From DATAFF01 sp044870245 (GTDB lineage Bacteria > Pseudomonadota > Alphaproteobacteria > Rhizobiales > Aestuariivirgaceae): a stretch of 64,000 nt of DNA. Location of the stretch: assembly GCA_044870245.1 (NCBI GenBank), contig JBIOYR010000050.1, forward strand, positions 31,809 to 95,808, in the 5' to 3' direction. Both the position numbers and the translations under genes were made by a program. A model generated the notes under the pieces. That model saw nothing but the letters and a program-made list of their open reading frames with translations, was not told the origin of the DNA and did not search any database. Shown in pieces: positions 25,067 through 32,919 of the stretch; position 1 is the stretch's first letter; each line of letters opens with the position of its first letter.

Positions 25067-25929
25067 CGCGACAGTCCCTTGAAGATCTGGGAGAGGCCCA
25101 TATAGCGGCTATAGACCACGGAAATGATGCCGAGCAATACCAGAAGCACGATCGACAGGGTGGCGCCGAGCGGCCAGTTGAGCTCCGACATGATCGTATC
25201 GAAGACGAGGTTGCCGAACAGCGCGTCGCGCGAGGAGCCGAGGATCTGCGGCGTGACATAGCTGCCGGCGGCGAGCACGAAGCAGAGCAGGAGGCCGGCC
25301 AGCAGACCGGGGAGCGAGAGCGGCAGCGAGACTTCCTTGAAGGCCTGCCAGCTGGTGCAGCCAAGGGTGCGGGCAGCCGAGATCAGATTGCGATCGATGC
25401 CCTCGAGGCTGACATAGATGTTGAGGACCATGTAGGGGAGCAGGAAATGCACCATCCCCATGACCACCGCGCTTTCGGTGTAGAGCATGCGGATGGGGTG
25501 ATCGATGAGGCCGAGCTCGATCAGCGTGACGTTGATGACGCCCTGCTCGCCGAGAATATGGATCCAGGAGAAGGTCCGGATGGTGAAGCTGATCCAGAAA
25601 GGGACGATCAGCAGGAGCAGCAGCAGCCATTTGTGCCGGAAGCGGGTCATGGCAATGAAATAGGCCGCCGGATAGCCCATGACGGCGCAGACGAGCGCGG
25701 TGATGGTGGCGACCCGCACCGTCTTCCACAGGAAACCGTGATAATAGGGATCGCTCAGGAATTCGCGCCAATTGGCGAGCGTCAGGACCGGCTTCTCGAC
25801 GCCGGCGGTGACGAAAGTGTAGAAGGTGAATACAACCATGATGGCGATCGGCACCACCAGCAGCAGGATCAGGAGCGACAGAACTGGCGAAAGCAGCAGC
25901 CAGGGCCGGCGGTCAGGCACCGCTGTCAT
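25063..25929 (-). CDS. ABC transporter permease (PotB-like)
   Basis: This gene encodes 288 residues with six transmembrane helices, beginning LLLSPVLSLLILLLVVPIAI. The cytoplasmic EAA loop reads SAARTLGCTSWQAFKEVSLPL. PotB-type features include the long periplasmic loop between helices 1 and 2 (VEKPVLTLANWREFLSDPY) and GSYVTPQILGSSRDALFGNL. It is the first transporter gene of the operon, and its start codon overlaps the stop of a DNA glycosylase gene by 4 bp, an unexpected coupling. Confidence 0.93.
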   Translation of the reverse strand: MTAVPDRRPWLLLSPVLSLLILLLVVPIAIMVVFTFYTFVTAGVEKPVLTLANWREFLSDPYYHGFLWKTVRVATITALVCAVMGYPAAYFIAMTRFRHKWLLLLLLIVPFWISFTIRTFSWIHILGEQGVINVTLIELGLIDHPIRMLYTESAVVMGMVHFLLPYMVLNIYVSLEGIDRNLISAARTLGCTSWQAFKEVSLPLSLPGLLAGLLLCFVLAAGSYVTPQILGSSRDALFGNLVFDTIMSELNWPLGATLSIVLLVLLGIISVVYSRYMGLSQIFKGLSR

Positions 25930-26549
25930 GGCGACAGGCTCGCCGGGCCGCTGAGGAAGGGATTGCCGCGCTCGTAGAACCGCAAGACCCGGTCGACCTC
26001 CTTGCTGAGGCCGATGCGCACGCTCGAGGCAATCCGACTCCTGGGGCGCTCGGCCTCACCAAGCCATAACGCATGACCGGCACAGAGGTCGAGCCCATCG
26101 AGGCGATCATCGATTCCGAAGGCGGTGGCGAGGCGGCCGGGGCCGCGAGCGAGGTCACGGTTGCGTGGGGTGCCGCGGCGGCGCGCCATCAGGGACGAAC
26201 CCTCCAGGGGCTCGACGGCACGCAGCAGGACGCCGGCGCCGATGCCGGCATATTCGCTCGACACGTTGAGGCAGAACCAGCAGCCATAGATGAAATAGAC
26301 ATAGGCGTGGCCGCGATCGAGAAAGAGCGAGCGGTTGCGGCGGGTCTCGCCGCGGAAGGCATGGCCGCTGGCATCGCCGACGACATAGGCCTCGGTCTCG
26401 ACGATGCGGCCGCTGGTGCGGCCTTCCCGGCTGTCATGGACCAGGATGCGGCCGATGAGGAAGCGGGCCAGCGCCACCGTCTCGGCCGGGAGATCCTCCC
26501 GGCGGAGTCGGCGAGGCACCGCAATGACGGGAAGCGCCTGATCAACCAA
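25926..26549 (-). CDS. DNA-3-methyladenine glycosylase (AAG/MPG family)
   Basis: This gene encodes 207 residues of the Aag-type base-excision glycosylase that removes 3-methyladenine, hypoxanthine and similar lesions. Family motifs: RFLIGRILVHD, the catalytic region GRIVETEAYVVGDASGHAFRG (Glu of IVETEAY), RNRSLFLDRGHAYVYFIYG, the NVSSEYAGIGAGVLLRAVEPL block and LARGPGRLATAFGI. Length is normal. TTG 26549 is the likely start and overlaps the preceding lipoprotein gene by 8 bp. The stop overlaps the first permease gene, so DNA repair is transcriptionally linked to an importer here; a functional link is not evident. Confidence 0.93.
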   Translation of the reverse strand: MVDQALPVIAVPRRLRREDLPAETVALARFLIGRILVHDSREGRTSGRIVETEAYVVGDASGHAFRGETRRNRSLFLDRGHAYVYFIYGCWFCLNVSSEYAGIGAGVLLRAVEPLEGSSLMARRRGTPRNRDLARGPGRLATAFGIDDRLDGLDLCAGHALWLGEAERPRSRIASSVRIGLSKEVDRVLRFYERGNPFLSGPASLSP

Positions 26550-26928
26550 TGCAGGACTCGGCCGCTGCCTTGGCGCGAAGCGACGCTTTGTGATCGGAGG
26601 CGCGCAGTTCGATCATGGTGAGACCGGAGTCTACTCTGGTTACCGTGATGATGTACACCGGTGCGCCGGCCTGCATGACCTTGGAATGAATCTCGATGGT
26701 CTGCTTCGGCGCTGCCGCGATCCGGTGCACCGTGACATCGTTGCCGAGCACCGCGGCGGTGCAGCTGGCGGCGGCTTCCGCGCTCTTGATCGTGCCCCAT
26801 CGGCCGGAGTCGGTCACGGCGATGGGAGGATTCTCGCCCCAAAGACCAGACTCGGTCAGGGTCAGGGTGCTGTCTTCGCAGGCCGCGAGCATCAAAGCGA
26901 TGAAAAATAGAAATATTCCGACGCCGCG
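26542..26928 (-). CDS. Small lipoprotein of unknown function
   Basis: This gene encodes 128 residues from GTG 26928. A hydrophobic stretch (GIFLFFIALMLAAC) ends in a LAAC lipobox, predicting a lipid-anchored Cys. The mature part contains two further cysteines (AAASCTAAV and AAAESCIG) and strand-like segments (PVYIITVTRVDSGLTMIEL). The frame is open to a GTG at 26979, but that extension overlaps the promoter of the divergent gene, so the shorter form is preferred. The family is unknown. It probably heads the glycosylase/importer operon. Confidence 0.65.
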   Translation of the reverse strand, partial: RGVGIFLFFIALMLAACEDSTLTLTESGLWGENPPIAVTDSGRWGTIKSAEAAASCTAAVLGNDVTVHRIAAAPKQTIEIHSKVMQAGAPVYIITVTRVDSGLTMIELRASDHKASLRAKAAAESCIG

Positions 26929-26952
26929 CACTGGTCGGCTGTCACAGCGTCG

Positions 26953-26974
26953 TATAATGTCAAGTTGCAACACT
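26953..26974 (+). promoter_or_regulatory. Promoter -10 and shared TTGCAACACT motif of the chaperone gene
   Basis: TATAAT (26953-26958) is followed six bases later by TTGCAACACT (26965-26974), 43 bp before the chaperone ATG. No good -35 hexamer is seen. The same 10-mer lies at the same relative place upstream of the large gene starting at 32488, pointing to common control by an unknown factor. Confidence 0.5.
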
Positions 26975-27017
26975 GACACCGAATCTCAACCATTTGGCGC
27001 AACGTCACGGGGATTAT

Positions 27018-27485
27018 ATGCAAGTGTTTGACAATTTTCGTGCCCTTATGACCGATTTTTCCAAAGTCACCGGTTTGCCGGTCGCGGATATGGAAGATGA
27101 TGCGCTGCTATTCTCGTCCCCCGATGGCAGCGAGCTGTCGTTCTTCCATTCCCAGGAATCGGGCTTCGTCAGCGTGATGGTCACGGCAGGATTGCTGCCG
27201 GAAGGGGATCGGCCGGCCATGGCGGAGGTGCTGATGCGGGACAATCCGGCCCTGTGGATCGCCTATGGCGCAACGATCGGTCTCAATGAGCGGGGCGAGG
27301 TGTGCCTGCTTACGGGGGCGCCGCTCGAGCGATTGTCGGGAGCCTTGCTGGCGTCGATGACGCAGGGGCTGGTAGAGCTCGCTGCGAGTCTTGACGAAAG
27401 CCTCAAATCAGGATGGCTGAAGAGCCAGGCTCAGGGGCAGGAGGAGCCTGGGGAGGCTGACCTCGTCGACGAACTGCGCGCGTAG
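27018..27485 (+). CDS. CesT/Tir-type secretion chaperone-like protein
   Basis: This gene encodes 155 residues, acidic and small. The layout follows type III secretion class I chaperones (CesT fold): first helix DNFRALMTDFSKVTGLPV, strand LLFSSPDGSELSFFHSQE, strand GFVSVMVTAGLLPE, helix AMAEVLMRDNPALWIAYGAT, strands IGLNERGEVCLLTGAPLE and a closing helix RLSGALLASMTQGLVELAASL. ATG 27018 is chosen over a TTG eight codons earlier. It is convergent with a giant ORF pair ending 46 bp away, its likely client. The family call rests on fold pattern, not on a search. Confidence 0.65.
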   Translation: MQVFDNFRALMTDFSKVTGLPVADMEDDALLFSSPDGSELSFFHSQESGFVSVMVTAGLLPEGDRPAMAEVLMRDNPALWIAYGATIGLNERGEVCLLTGAPLERLSGALLASMTQGLVELAASLDESLKSGWLKSQAQGQEEPGEADLVDELRA

Positions 27486-27490
27486 AGGAA

Positions 27491-27527
27491 GGAGGCAGGC
27501 AGCAGGGCAGAGCTCCACTGACTGCCT
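27491..27527. repeat. AGGCAG-type repeat with hairpin between convergent stops
   Basis: AGGCAGGCAG (27493-27502) can pair with CTGCCT (27522-27527). It occupies the 46-bp gap between the chaperone gene and the convergent large gene, and probably acts as a bidirectional terminator. It is one of at least four loci in the window where AGGCAG-based repeats abut a stop codon. Confidence 0.45.
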
Positions 27528-27531
27528 AATT

Positions 27532-30456
27532 CTATTCCTCCGTTTGGATGTCCGAAAAGATCATGGGGCTGGTTGTTTTTCTCCAGGACCAGGGTCGATC
27601 TCGCACTCTCCGGTAACCTCGCTCGCGGTAAGGACTCGGCGGCGGCGATTCCTCAATCGTGCTTTCCGATGGTGATGAGGACGACGATCCCGGCGGCGTC
27701 TCCAAGACGACATGCTCATCGTCGGTCGGCGAGCCGGGGGTTGACGTCTGCGAGCTTGGCTCGCTCGAGACACGTTCGCGGCTCGCTGGAGCAGGTCGTT
27801 CCTGGAGGAAATCGAGGGTTTTGTCGAGCTCGTCGAGCGCGCGACCGAACTTGCTGCTCGGTGTCCGCGGTGGCGTCGTCCTCTTCAGGCCGGCGGCGCG
27901 GTCGCCGATGAGACTGTCGAGACCGTCCCTGGCAATTTCCAGATTGGAACGCTCTTCCTCCTTGGGCGCCGGAACCCAGCAGACCATCGAATCCTGCATC
28001 CGCACGCCGACATGGGAGATCTTCAACAGGCCAAGGACGTTCAGAACGGTGGTCTCCTCCGTCTGCATGGAAAGCGGCATAAGCCAGACACCGCTGGGTA
28101 TGTAGTTTTCCAGATTGGCCGGGTCCTTGGCCTGGCGTATGAAGGCCTCCTCACGCGTGATCTCTTGCAGCAGCCTGTCGCGCTCCTTCTTGAGCTTGCG
28201 TGCCTTGAGGGGATCGTTCCTGTCGGCCCTGGCGGGCTCCATTGCGGGCAGAATCTGCTCCTTGATCTGCGCAATCCGCCGCATGCGGCGATGGACGTCC
28301 TTCTTCACCTCGGGGTGCGGCACGAATTGCAGGAGGAAGCCGTCATTCATCTGCATCAGCGCGAGCAATTGCTCGATCGCCTCGCGAAACGTGACCTCGT
28401 CGCCATTGTCCAGCCTGGTCTTTTTATCAAGCAAGGGCAGGAATCGCTCTGCCATGTCGGGCCGGCATCTGGCAAAGGCTTCCTCTGCCGATTTCACATT
28501 GCCGGTATTGACGATGAAGTCCCAGTCCCAGTCCCATCCCGTGTCATAGAGGGCGATGTTGGTCAGGTCCGTGACATAGGCGCCCGCCGAGACGCCCGCG
28601 ATGTTGCTGGTCGTGAACCCCCCGGCAGGAGACTCCGACACGTTGGCGCCTGCCGCATGCTCGAAACCAAGATTGACAACTGCCCCGACCGTCGCCGATG
28701 TGGCCGAACTGACGGTCCATTTTTTGACGTGCTTGCGGCCATCGACATAGGCATTCCAATGGTCGCCCTCCCGCTCGCGATAGCGCCAACTCTCGTCCTT
28801 GGTCAGATTGACGCCGGCAGAGGCCTTGGTGCCGACGAAAGCATCGGCTTTGACGCCGAGTTCCGATTTGGTGGAAAGCCCGCCCTTGACATGCCAGCCC
28901 TTCTTCCTGATCCCCCGCCAAACGGACGCGCTCGCCAACTGTTCGGTCGAGAGGCGTTTCCCGGTGAGAAGCGCCCGCACATAGGACTGGACCTTGTCGA
29001 ATCTTTCCTCGCCCGTCACTGGATCGCGCTCGATCTCGAATCGAAGCTCGACGCCTGCCGTATCCCATCTGGAGGGGCTGGCGGTGCCGCCGCGCTTGAG
29101 AGAAGCCACACCGTCAGAGACACCCGAGGCGATCCCTAGAAGTCCATTGCCGACCCCGCCATAGAGCAGGCGGACATCCAGCCACTTGTCGACGCGCTTG
29201 AAGATGATGCCGGTCTGGTCGCCGCCGCCAAGCGACAGCGAAATGGAGACCTCTTGATCTGGGGCAATTTCGACTCCGGCATGGACCAGGGTGTGAGTCC
29301 GCAGCGAGATCTTGCCGAAATTGACGATTGCCGGAATCGAGGCGACGATCTGCTCGACCGCTGCCGGGTCCATCGGATCGAACGCCTTGCCGGAGAATTG
29401 GCCGGCCACCGCCTTTGCGGCTTCGACGGGAAGCTGCCTGGCGCGATCCTTCCAGGACCTCTCTTCGGGGATTATCTTCTTCTGCCGCTCTGGATTCGCG
29501 CTGAAGGGGTTGTCCTGTTCCAGCACGGCCTTCCATCGGGCCAGCTTGTGAGCCGTCACGGTTCCGGGCGCCAGCTCGCTGTCCTCGGCCCGGCTGAACA
29601 CGACATGATCGATCAGCACTTGGTAAAGCGCGGTGTCCACGCCCCAGCTTTTGAGAATTTCGAAGATCTCCTTGCGATATCGGCTCGCATCATAAAGATC
29701 GATCGATTCGAAGTGCCTGTCTTCACCGACCGGACGCTGGGGGCGGGCCGAAAGGACGGCGGCCCGGATCACGGCATAGACGAAGGTGCGTCGCGGCTCG
29801 TCCAGCATTGTGCCGATGGACCTGATCACTTTCAGGCAATCATCGTGATCTCGGCGGATGTCCGCTTCGAGGCGGGCGGCATTCCCTTCTCTTCGCGCCA
29901 GCCTTGCCATGTTCGCCAGGATCGTCGCGCGCTTGAATCTGACCCACTTGCCTGCTCGCGCGAGCGTGGCTTTCTCGCTCGACTCCAGCTTCATGATCTC
30001 GCTCCAACGCGCGATCATGGATGTTTTGACCACCTCGTCATGGTGGCGGAGACTGAACTTGTGATGCTCGCCCGTGACCGAGCGAAAAACCAGGCTGAGA
30101 TATTCTGCCGACAGTTGCGCCGTCGTCGCCCCGAATGCCGACCGAGCGGCGTTGCGGCCGGCCTTCGTGTTGAAGATGCGATCCTGAATCTTTTGGTGCG
30201 TTTCATGTTGAAGCTTGACCTCGTCGGCATTGCTCATTCCCATGCCGGCGAGCTTGCCGAGGGTGCGCTTGCGCCGTCTCTTCGAGTCCTGGTCCTGGCC
30301 GGTGGCGACGGGGAGGCGCATATCGCTCAGATCCTGAGCGGTGAGCCCATAATCGAGCAGCTCATCGGGGACCTGCCAGCCCTTGGCGGTCAGGACCTTG
30401 CCATCGATGCGATCCGCAATGGCCCTGGCGGCCGGCCCGCCGTTCCGTGAACGCAC
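27532..30456 (-). CDS. Giant secreted-effector-like protein, C-terminal part (after frameshift)
   Basis: The open part is 974 residues and continues the gene at 30362-32488 in a different frame; the frame is open back to 30549, so the true junction is near 30525. After a helical basic region come several Gly/Ser-rich strand-like segments (LYGGVGNGLLGIASGVSDGV, VKADAFVGTKASAGVNL, SATVGAVVNLGFEHAAGAN, GVSAGAYVTDLTNIALYD), which look like a beta barrel. A WDWDWDF motif, a coiled coil (RKLKKERDRLLQEITREEAF) and a disordered Ser/Pro tail follow. No signal peptide exists. The family is unrecognised. The adjacent CesT-like gene suggests a type III effector; that is inference. Confidence 0.7.
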   Translation of the reverse strand: MRSRNGGPAARAIADRIDGKVLTAKGWQVPDELLDYGLTAQDLSDMRLPVATGQDQDSKRRRKRTLGKLAGMGMSNADEVKLQHETHQKIQDRIFNTKAGRNAARSAFGATTAQLSAEYLSLVFRSVTGEHHKFSLRHHDEVVKTSMIARWSEIMKLESSEKATLARAGKWVRFKRATILANMARLARREGNAARLEADIRRDHDDCLKVIRSIGTMLDEPRRTFVYAVIRAAVLSARPQRPVGEDRHFESIDLYDASRYRKEIFEILKSWGVDTALYQVLIDHVVFSRAEDSELAPGTVTAHKLARWKAVLEQDNPFSANPERQKKIIPEERSWKDRARQLPVEAAKAVAGQFSGKAFDPMDPAAVEQIVASIPAIVNFGKISLRTHTLVHAGVEIAPDQEVSISLSLGGGDQTGIIFKRVDKWLDVRLLYGGVGNGLLGIASGVSDGVASLKRGGTASPSRWDTAGVELRFEIERDPVTGEERFDKVQSYVRALLTGKRLSTEQLASASVWRGIRKKGWHVKGGLSTKSELGVKADAFVGTKASAGVNLTKDESWRYREREGDHWNAYVDGRKHVKKWTVSSATSATVGAVVNLGFEHAAGANVSESPAGGFTTSNIAGVSAGAYVTDLTNIALYDTGWDWDWDFIVNTGNVKSAEEAFARCRPDMAERFLPLLDKKTRLDNGDEVTFREAIEQLLALMQMNDGFLLQFVPHPEVKKDVHRRMRRIAQIKEQILPAMEPARADRNDPLKARKLKKERDRLLQEITREEAFIRQAKDPANLENYIPSGVWLMPLSMQTEETTVLNVLGLLKISHVGVRMQDSMVCWVPAPKEEERSNLEIARDGLDSLIGDRAAGLKRTTPPRTPSSKFGRALDELDKTLDFLQERPAPASRERVSSEPSSQTSTPGSPTDDEHVVLETPPGSSSSSPSESTIEESPPPSPYRERGYRRVRDRPWSWRKTTSPMIFSDIQTEE

Positions 30457-32488
30457 CTCCCCGCGTGGGATCAGAAAGTGCCGCTGCTCCTCGAACGGCT
30501 TGCCGTTCGGCCGCAGCTCGCGATTGGCGCTCGGACCACTCCTGCGCGTTCACCCCTGGCTTGCTCATGAGGTCGCCGATCCGCTGCAGGATCTCGCCAC
30601 GCGTCAATTCACTGCGCGGGACGTGGCGCACGAAATGGGGATTGAGCTTGGCGATCTCCTCTTCGATCACCGCAACGCGGAAGAGCAGGAGGGCAATCTG
30701 CCGCCGCAGCTTCGGCTCCTTCTTGTCCAGGCCGTGAACATAAAATCTGTCGACGCGCACGCCGCGGATATCGACGCCGACCGCCCGCAAATTGCGCTCG
30801 GCTGCCATCAGCTCGGCATATTTCTCGCCGAGCTTCCCTCCGGCCTCCCTCATTGCCGCGATACCGCCCTTTCTTTCCTCCGTCGTCAGCGCGGCGACTT
30901 CGGTGTCGCGGTCGAAATCCGGATCGATCCGGGCGATCTCGTCCTTCAGCGTCTCGATTCGGGCCTCGAGTCGCGCCCGTTCCTCCTCTTGGCTGGATGA
31001 TTCCAGCATGCGGAGCTTTCCCTGCGCCTCGAAAAGCTCGGCAAATTTGCCGCCCATCTCCCGTTCCTGGGCGCGGATGAGCAGCGCCTTGTTGATCGGG
31101 TCATAGGCCGGAATGATCGAAAGCACCTCGCGCGGCAGCCTGCCCCTATTGGCAAGCTGGGCAAGCGAGCGGACGCAGCCGGCGGCATTGGCGCGCTGCT
31201 CGGGCAGGGGTGATTCCGAATCTTCCTTGACGCCGGGCCAGCCACGTGCCAGGGCCTGCACCAGCTCGCCGAATTGCTCGATGGTGAGCACCCCCGAGTG
31301 ATGAATGTCGAGCAGCTCCTCTGTCGCGATCATCAGCTCGAGCAGGCAGGCTTCCTGCGGCAGGAAGACGAAGTTGAATTTCCTTTCGATCTCGTCGATG
31401 TCCCTGAGCTCGCGCACGATATCGAACAGCTTGGGCCGCACCGTACCCCACCTTACTTCAAGATGGTTCACCCAGTAACGATAGGTCGGAGGATCGCTCT
31501 TCGACGGCATGGGACATGATTGCAGAATCCGAAGACACTCCTCGCAGCGCTCGATCTCGCCCGTCACGTCATCGATGAGCGTCGTCCCAGGATCCCGTCT
31601 CCGTGCTTTTAGGGCGTCTGCTCTCGCATTCCGTAAGGCCTCTCGATCCGTTTCGAGTCTCTCGATCCGTCCAACGTACCTTTCTTTCGCATCAGCGATT
31701 TGCCGCGCGGTCGGCTTGATCCATTCCTGGTCCCGCTTGTCGGGCTGTTGTATGTCGAGTCCGGGCAGCTCATGCAGCAGCATCTCCATGATCAGTTCGG
31801 ATTCGAGTTCGCGCGCCTCCGGGTCCCTTTGGTCCTTGACGGATTCGAGACCGACCATCGCGACGGCGGGACCGCCGCCCAAGTCTGCGAGCTTCGATAC
31901 GACCCCGGCGCGATCCGCCTTCAGGACCGCGACGGCCTCGCGCGCCCGCGCCAGCGCGTGCTCCGGCGGCTGCTCGCCGAGGAGGGGCGCCGTTTCTTCG
32001 GGCACCATGATCCCCTTCGGCGGGTCGGGGCTGGGCGGCGGCGTCCGCTCCTCCACCATTCGCGGATATGTCGTGGGCGCCTGGCGAGGCGGAAGGTCGG
32101 GGGATTTGCCTTTGCTCGACCTCCGGCGCCTAAACAGGAGGGGCGGCTCCTTTCGCCCGACAGTGGGACCGATCGCGGGCTTTGTCGCGGTCGGCTGGCC
32201 GCCTGCCGAAAAGAATTTCTGATATGCCGTGTAGTTGAAGTGGCTCCGCTTGGGGCCGTTCTTGAGCAGATGAGGGCCGCTGCCGGTCTTGAGGGCGACG
32301 GGTTCGGGGGCGCGGCGGCGCCCGGCAAGCTTCTTCTGGACCCAGCGCGCCAGCTTGTTCGTGCCGTGAGGCAGGGCGCCGCCATTCTCATTATTGCGCG
32401 GGACCGGCATGATGTCCGTGGTACGGGAAGTTAACGGCGAGGACCAACCGCCAGCCAAACCGCCGAAGTGACCTGCAGAAAAGCTCAT
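30362..32488 (-). CDS. Giant secreted-effector-like protein, N-terminal part (frameshifted)
   Basis: The frame has 708 codons, of which about 650 look native. The start ATG 32488 follows GGGCGGAAG. The first 190 residues are disordered, rich in Arg, Pro and Ser (EERTPPPSPDPPKG), with no signal peptide, as in proteins exported by type III systems. The rest is helical and charged with coiled-coil stretches (RLEARIETLKDEIARIDPDF). Near 30525 the sense switches frame: in the alternate frame the sequence continues ANRELRPNGKPFEEQRHFL and runs smoothly into the 27532-30456 part. One missing base explains this. The intact product would be about 1,650 residues. Confidence 0.7.
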   Translation of the reverse strand: MSFSAGHFGGLAGGWSSPLTSRTTDIMPVPRNNENGGALPHGTNKLARWVQKKLAGRRRAPEPVALKTGSGPHLLKNGPKRSHFNYTAYQKFFSAGGQPTATKPAIGPTVGRKEPPLLFRRRRSSKGKSPDLPPRQAPTTYPRMVEERTPPPSPDPPKGIMVPEETAPLLGEQPPEHALARAREAVAVLKADRAGVVSKLADLGGGPAVAMVGLESVKDQRDPEARELESELIMEMLLHELPGLDIQQPDKRDQEWIKPTARQIADAKERYVGRIERLETDREALRNARADALKARRRDPGTTLIDDVTGEIERCEECLRILQSCPMPSKSDPPTYRYWVNHLEVRWGTVRPKLFDIVRELRDIDEIERKFNFVFLPQEACLLELMIATEELLDIHHSGVLTIEQFGELVQALARGWPGVKEDSESPLPEQRANAAGCVRSLAQLANRGRLPREVLSIIPAYDPINKALLIRAQEREMGGKFAELFEAQGKLRMLESSSQEEERARLEARIETLKDEIARIDPDFDRDTEVAALTTEERKGGIAAMREAGGKLGEKYAELMAAERNLRAVGVDIRGVRVDRFYVHGLDKKEPKLRRQIALLLFRVAVIEEEIAKLNPHFVRHVPRSELTRGEILQRIGDLMSKPGVNAQEWSERQSRAAAERQAVRGAAALSDPTRGGAFTERRAGRQGHCGSHRWQGPDRQGLAGPR

Positions 32489-32510
32489 CTTCCGCCCCGA
32501 TTTTATTATT

Positions 32511-32547
32511 AGTGTTGCAATTTAAGAGAGTATCATCAAAAAGCCAA
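32511..32547 (-). promoter_or_regulatory. Promoter and TTGCAACACT motif of the giant gene
   Basis: Read on the minus strand, TTGGCT (32547-32542), a 17-bp spacer and TAAATT (32524-32519) resemble a sigma-70 promoter. TTGCAACACT (32520-32511) overlaps and follows the -10, and the ATG is 22 bp further. The surrounding 70 bp are AT-rich compared with the flanks. The 10-mer is identical to that upstream of the chaperone gene. Confidence 0.5.
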
Positions 32548-32643
32548 AACTGTAAATAGGTACCGCGCAATTAAGCGACGGATTTTGCTGCGCCACCGCA
32601 ACGCGGTGCGCTATGGGATCTCCAACTCGCGAGGAGACGTGCG

Positions 32644-32883
32644 ATGCGGATGTCGAAGTCGGGCATGTTCATGACGCTGCTGGCGGCGGTCGGGGCGACG
32701 GCGCTGCTCGCTCGTTGGTTCAAGAGCCAGCCGCCGGTCCAGCCGGCGCCGCTGCCCAAGGTGCGATCGGCGGGGCCGGAAGCCATGGAGAGTCCGCCGC
32801 GCCGCTGGGACGAGCATGATCAGGCGCTCGACGAGTCGTTTCCGGCGAGCGATCCGCCGGGACTCACGCCGCGGCGCGACTGA
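32644..32883 (+). CDS. Small membrane-anchored protein with DESFPASDPP motif
   Basis: This gene encodes 79 residues. ATG 32644 follows GAGGAGACG. An N-terminal hydrophobic helix (GMFMTLLAAVGATALLARW) anchors a Pro-rich linker and a conserved acidic end, HDQALDESFPASDPPG. The ESFPASDPP motif also ends the unrelated small protein at 50248-50463 and is widespread in short alphaproteobacterial proteins of unknown function. It starts 36 bp before a glycosyltransferase gene and could be co-transcribed with it. Confidence 0.75.
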   Translation: MRMSKSGMFMTLLAAVGATALLARWFKSQPPVQPAPLPKVRSAGPEAMESPPRRWDEHDQALDESFPASDPPGLTPRRD

Positions 32884-32919
32884 GGCAGGCTCTCGTCCCC
32901 TAAGACGCGGGCGTTCTCC

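Noticed and set aside
27532..32488. Assigning the giant protein to the AvrE/DspE effector family
   Set aside because: Size, WxxxE motif and barrel-like strands are suggestive, but a WxxxE motif is common by chance and no diagnostic AvrE sequence was recognised.
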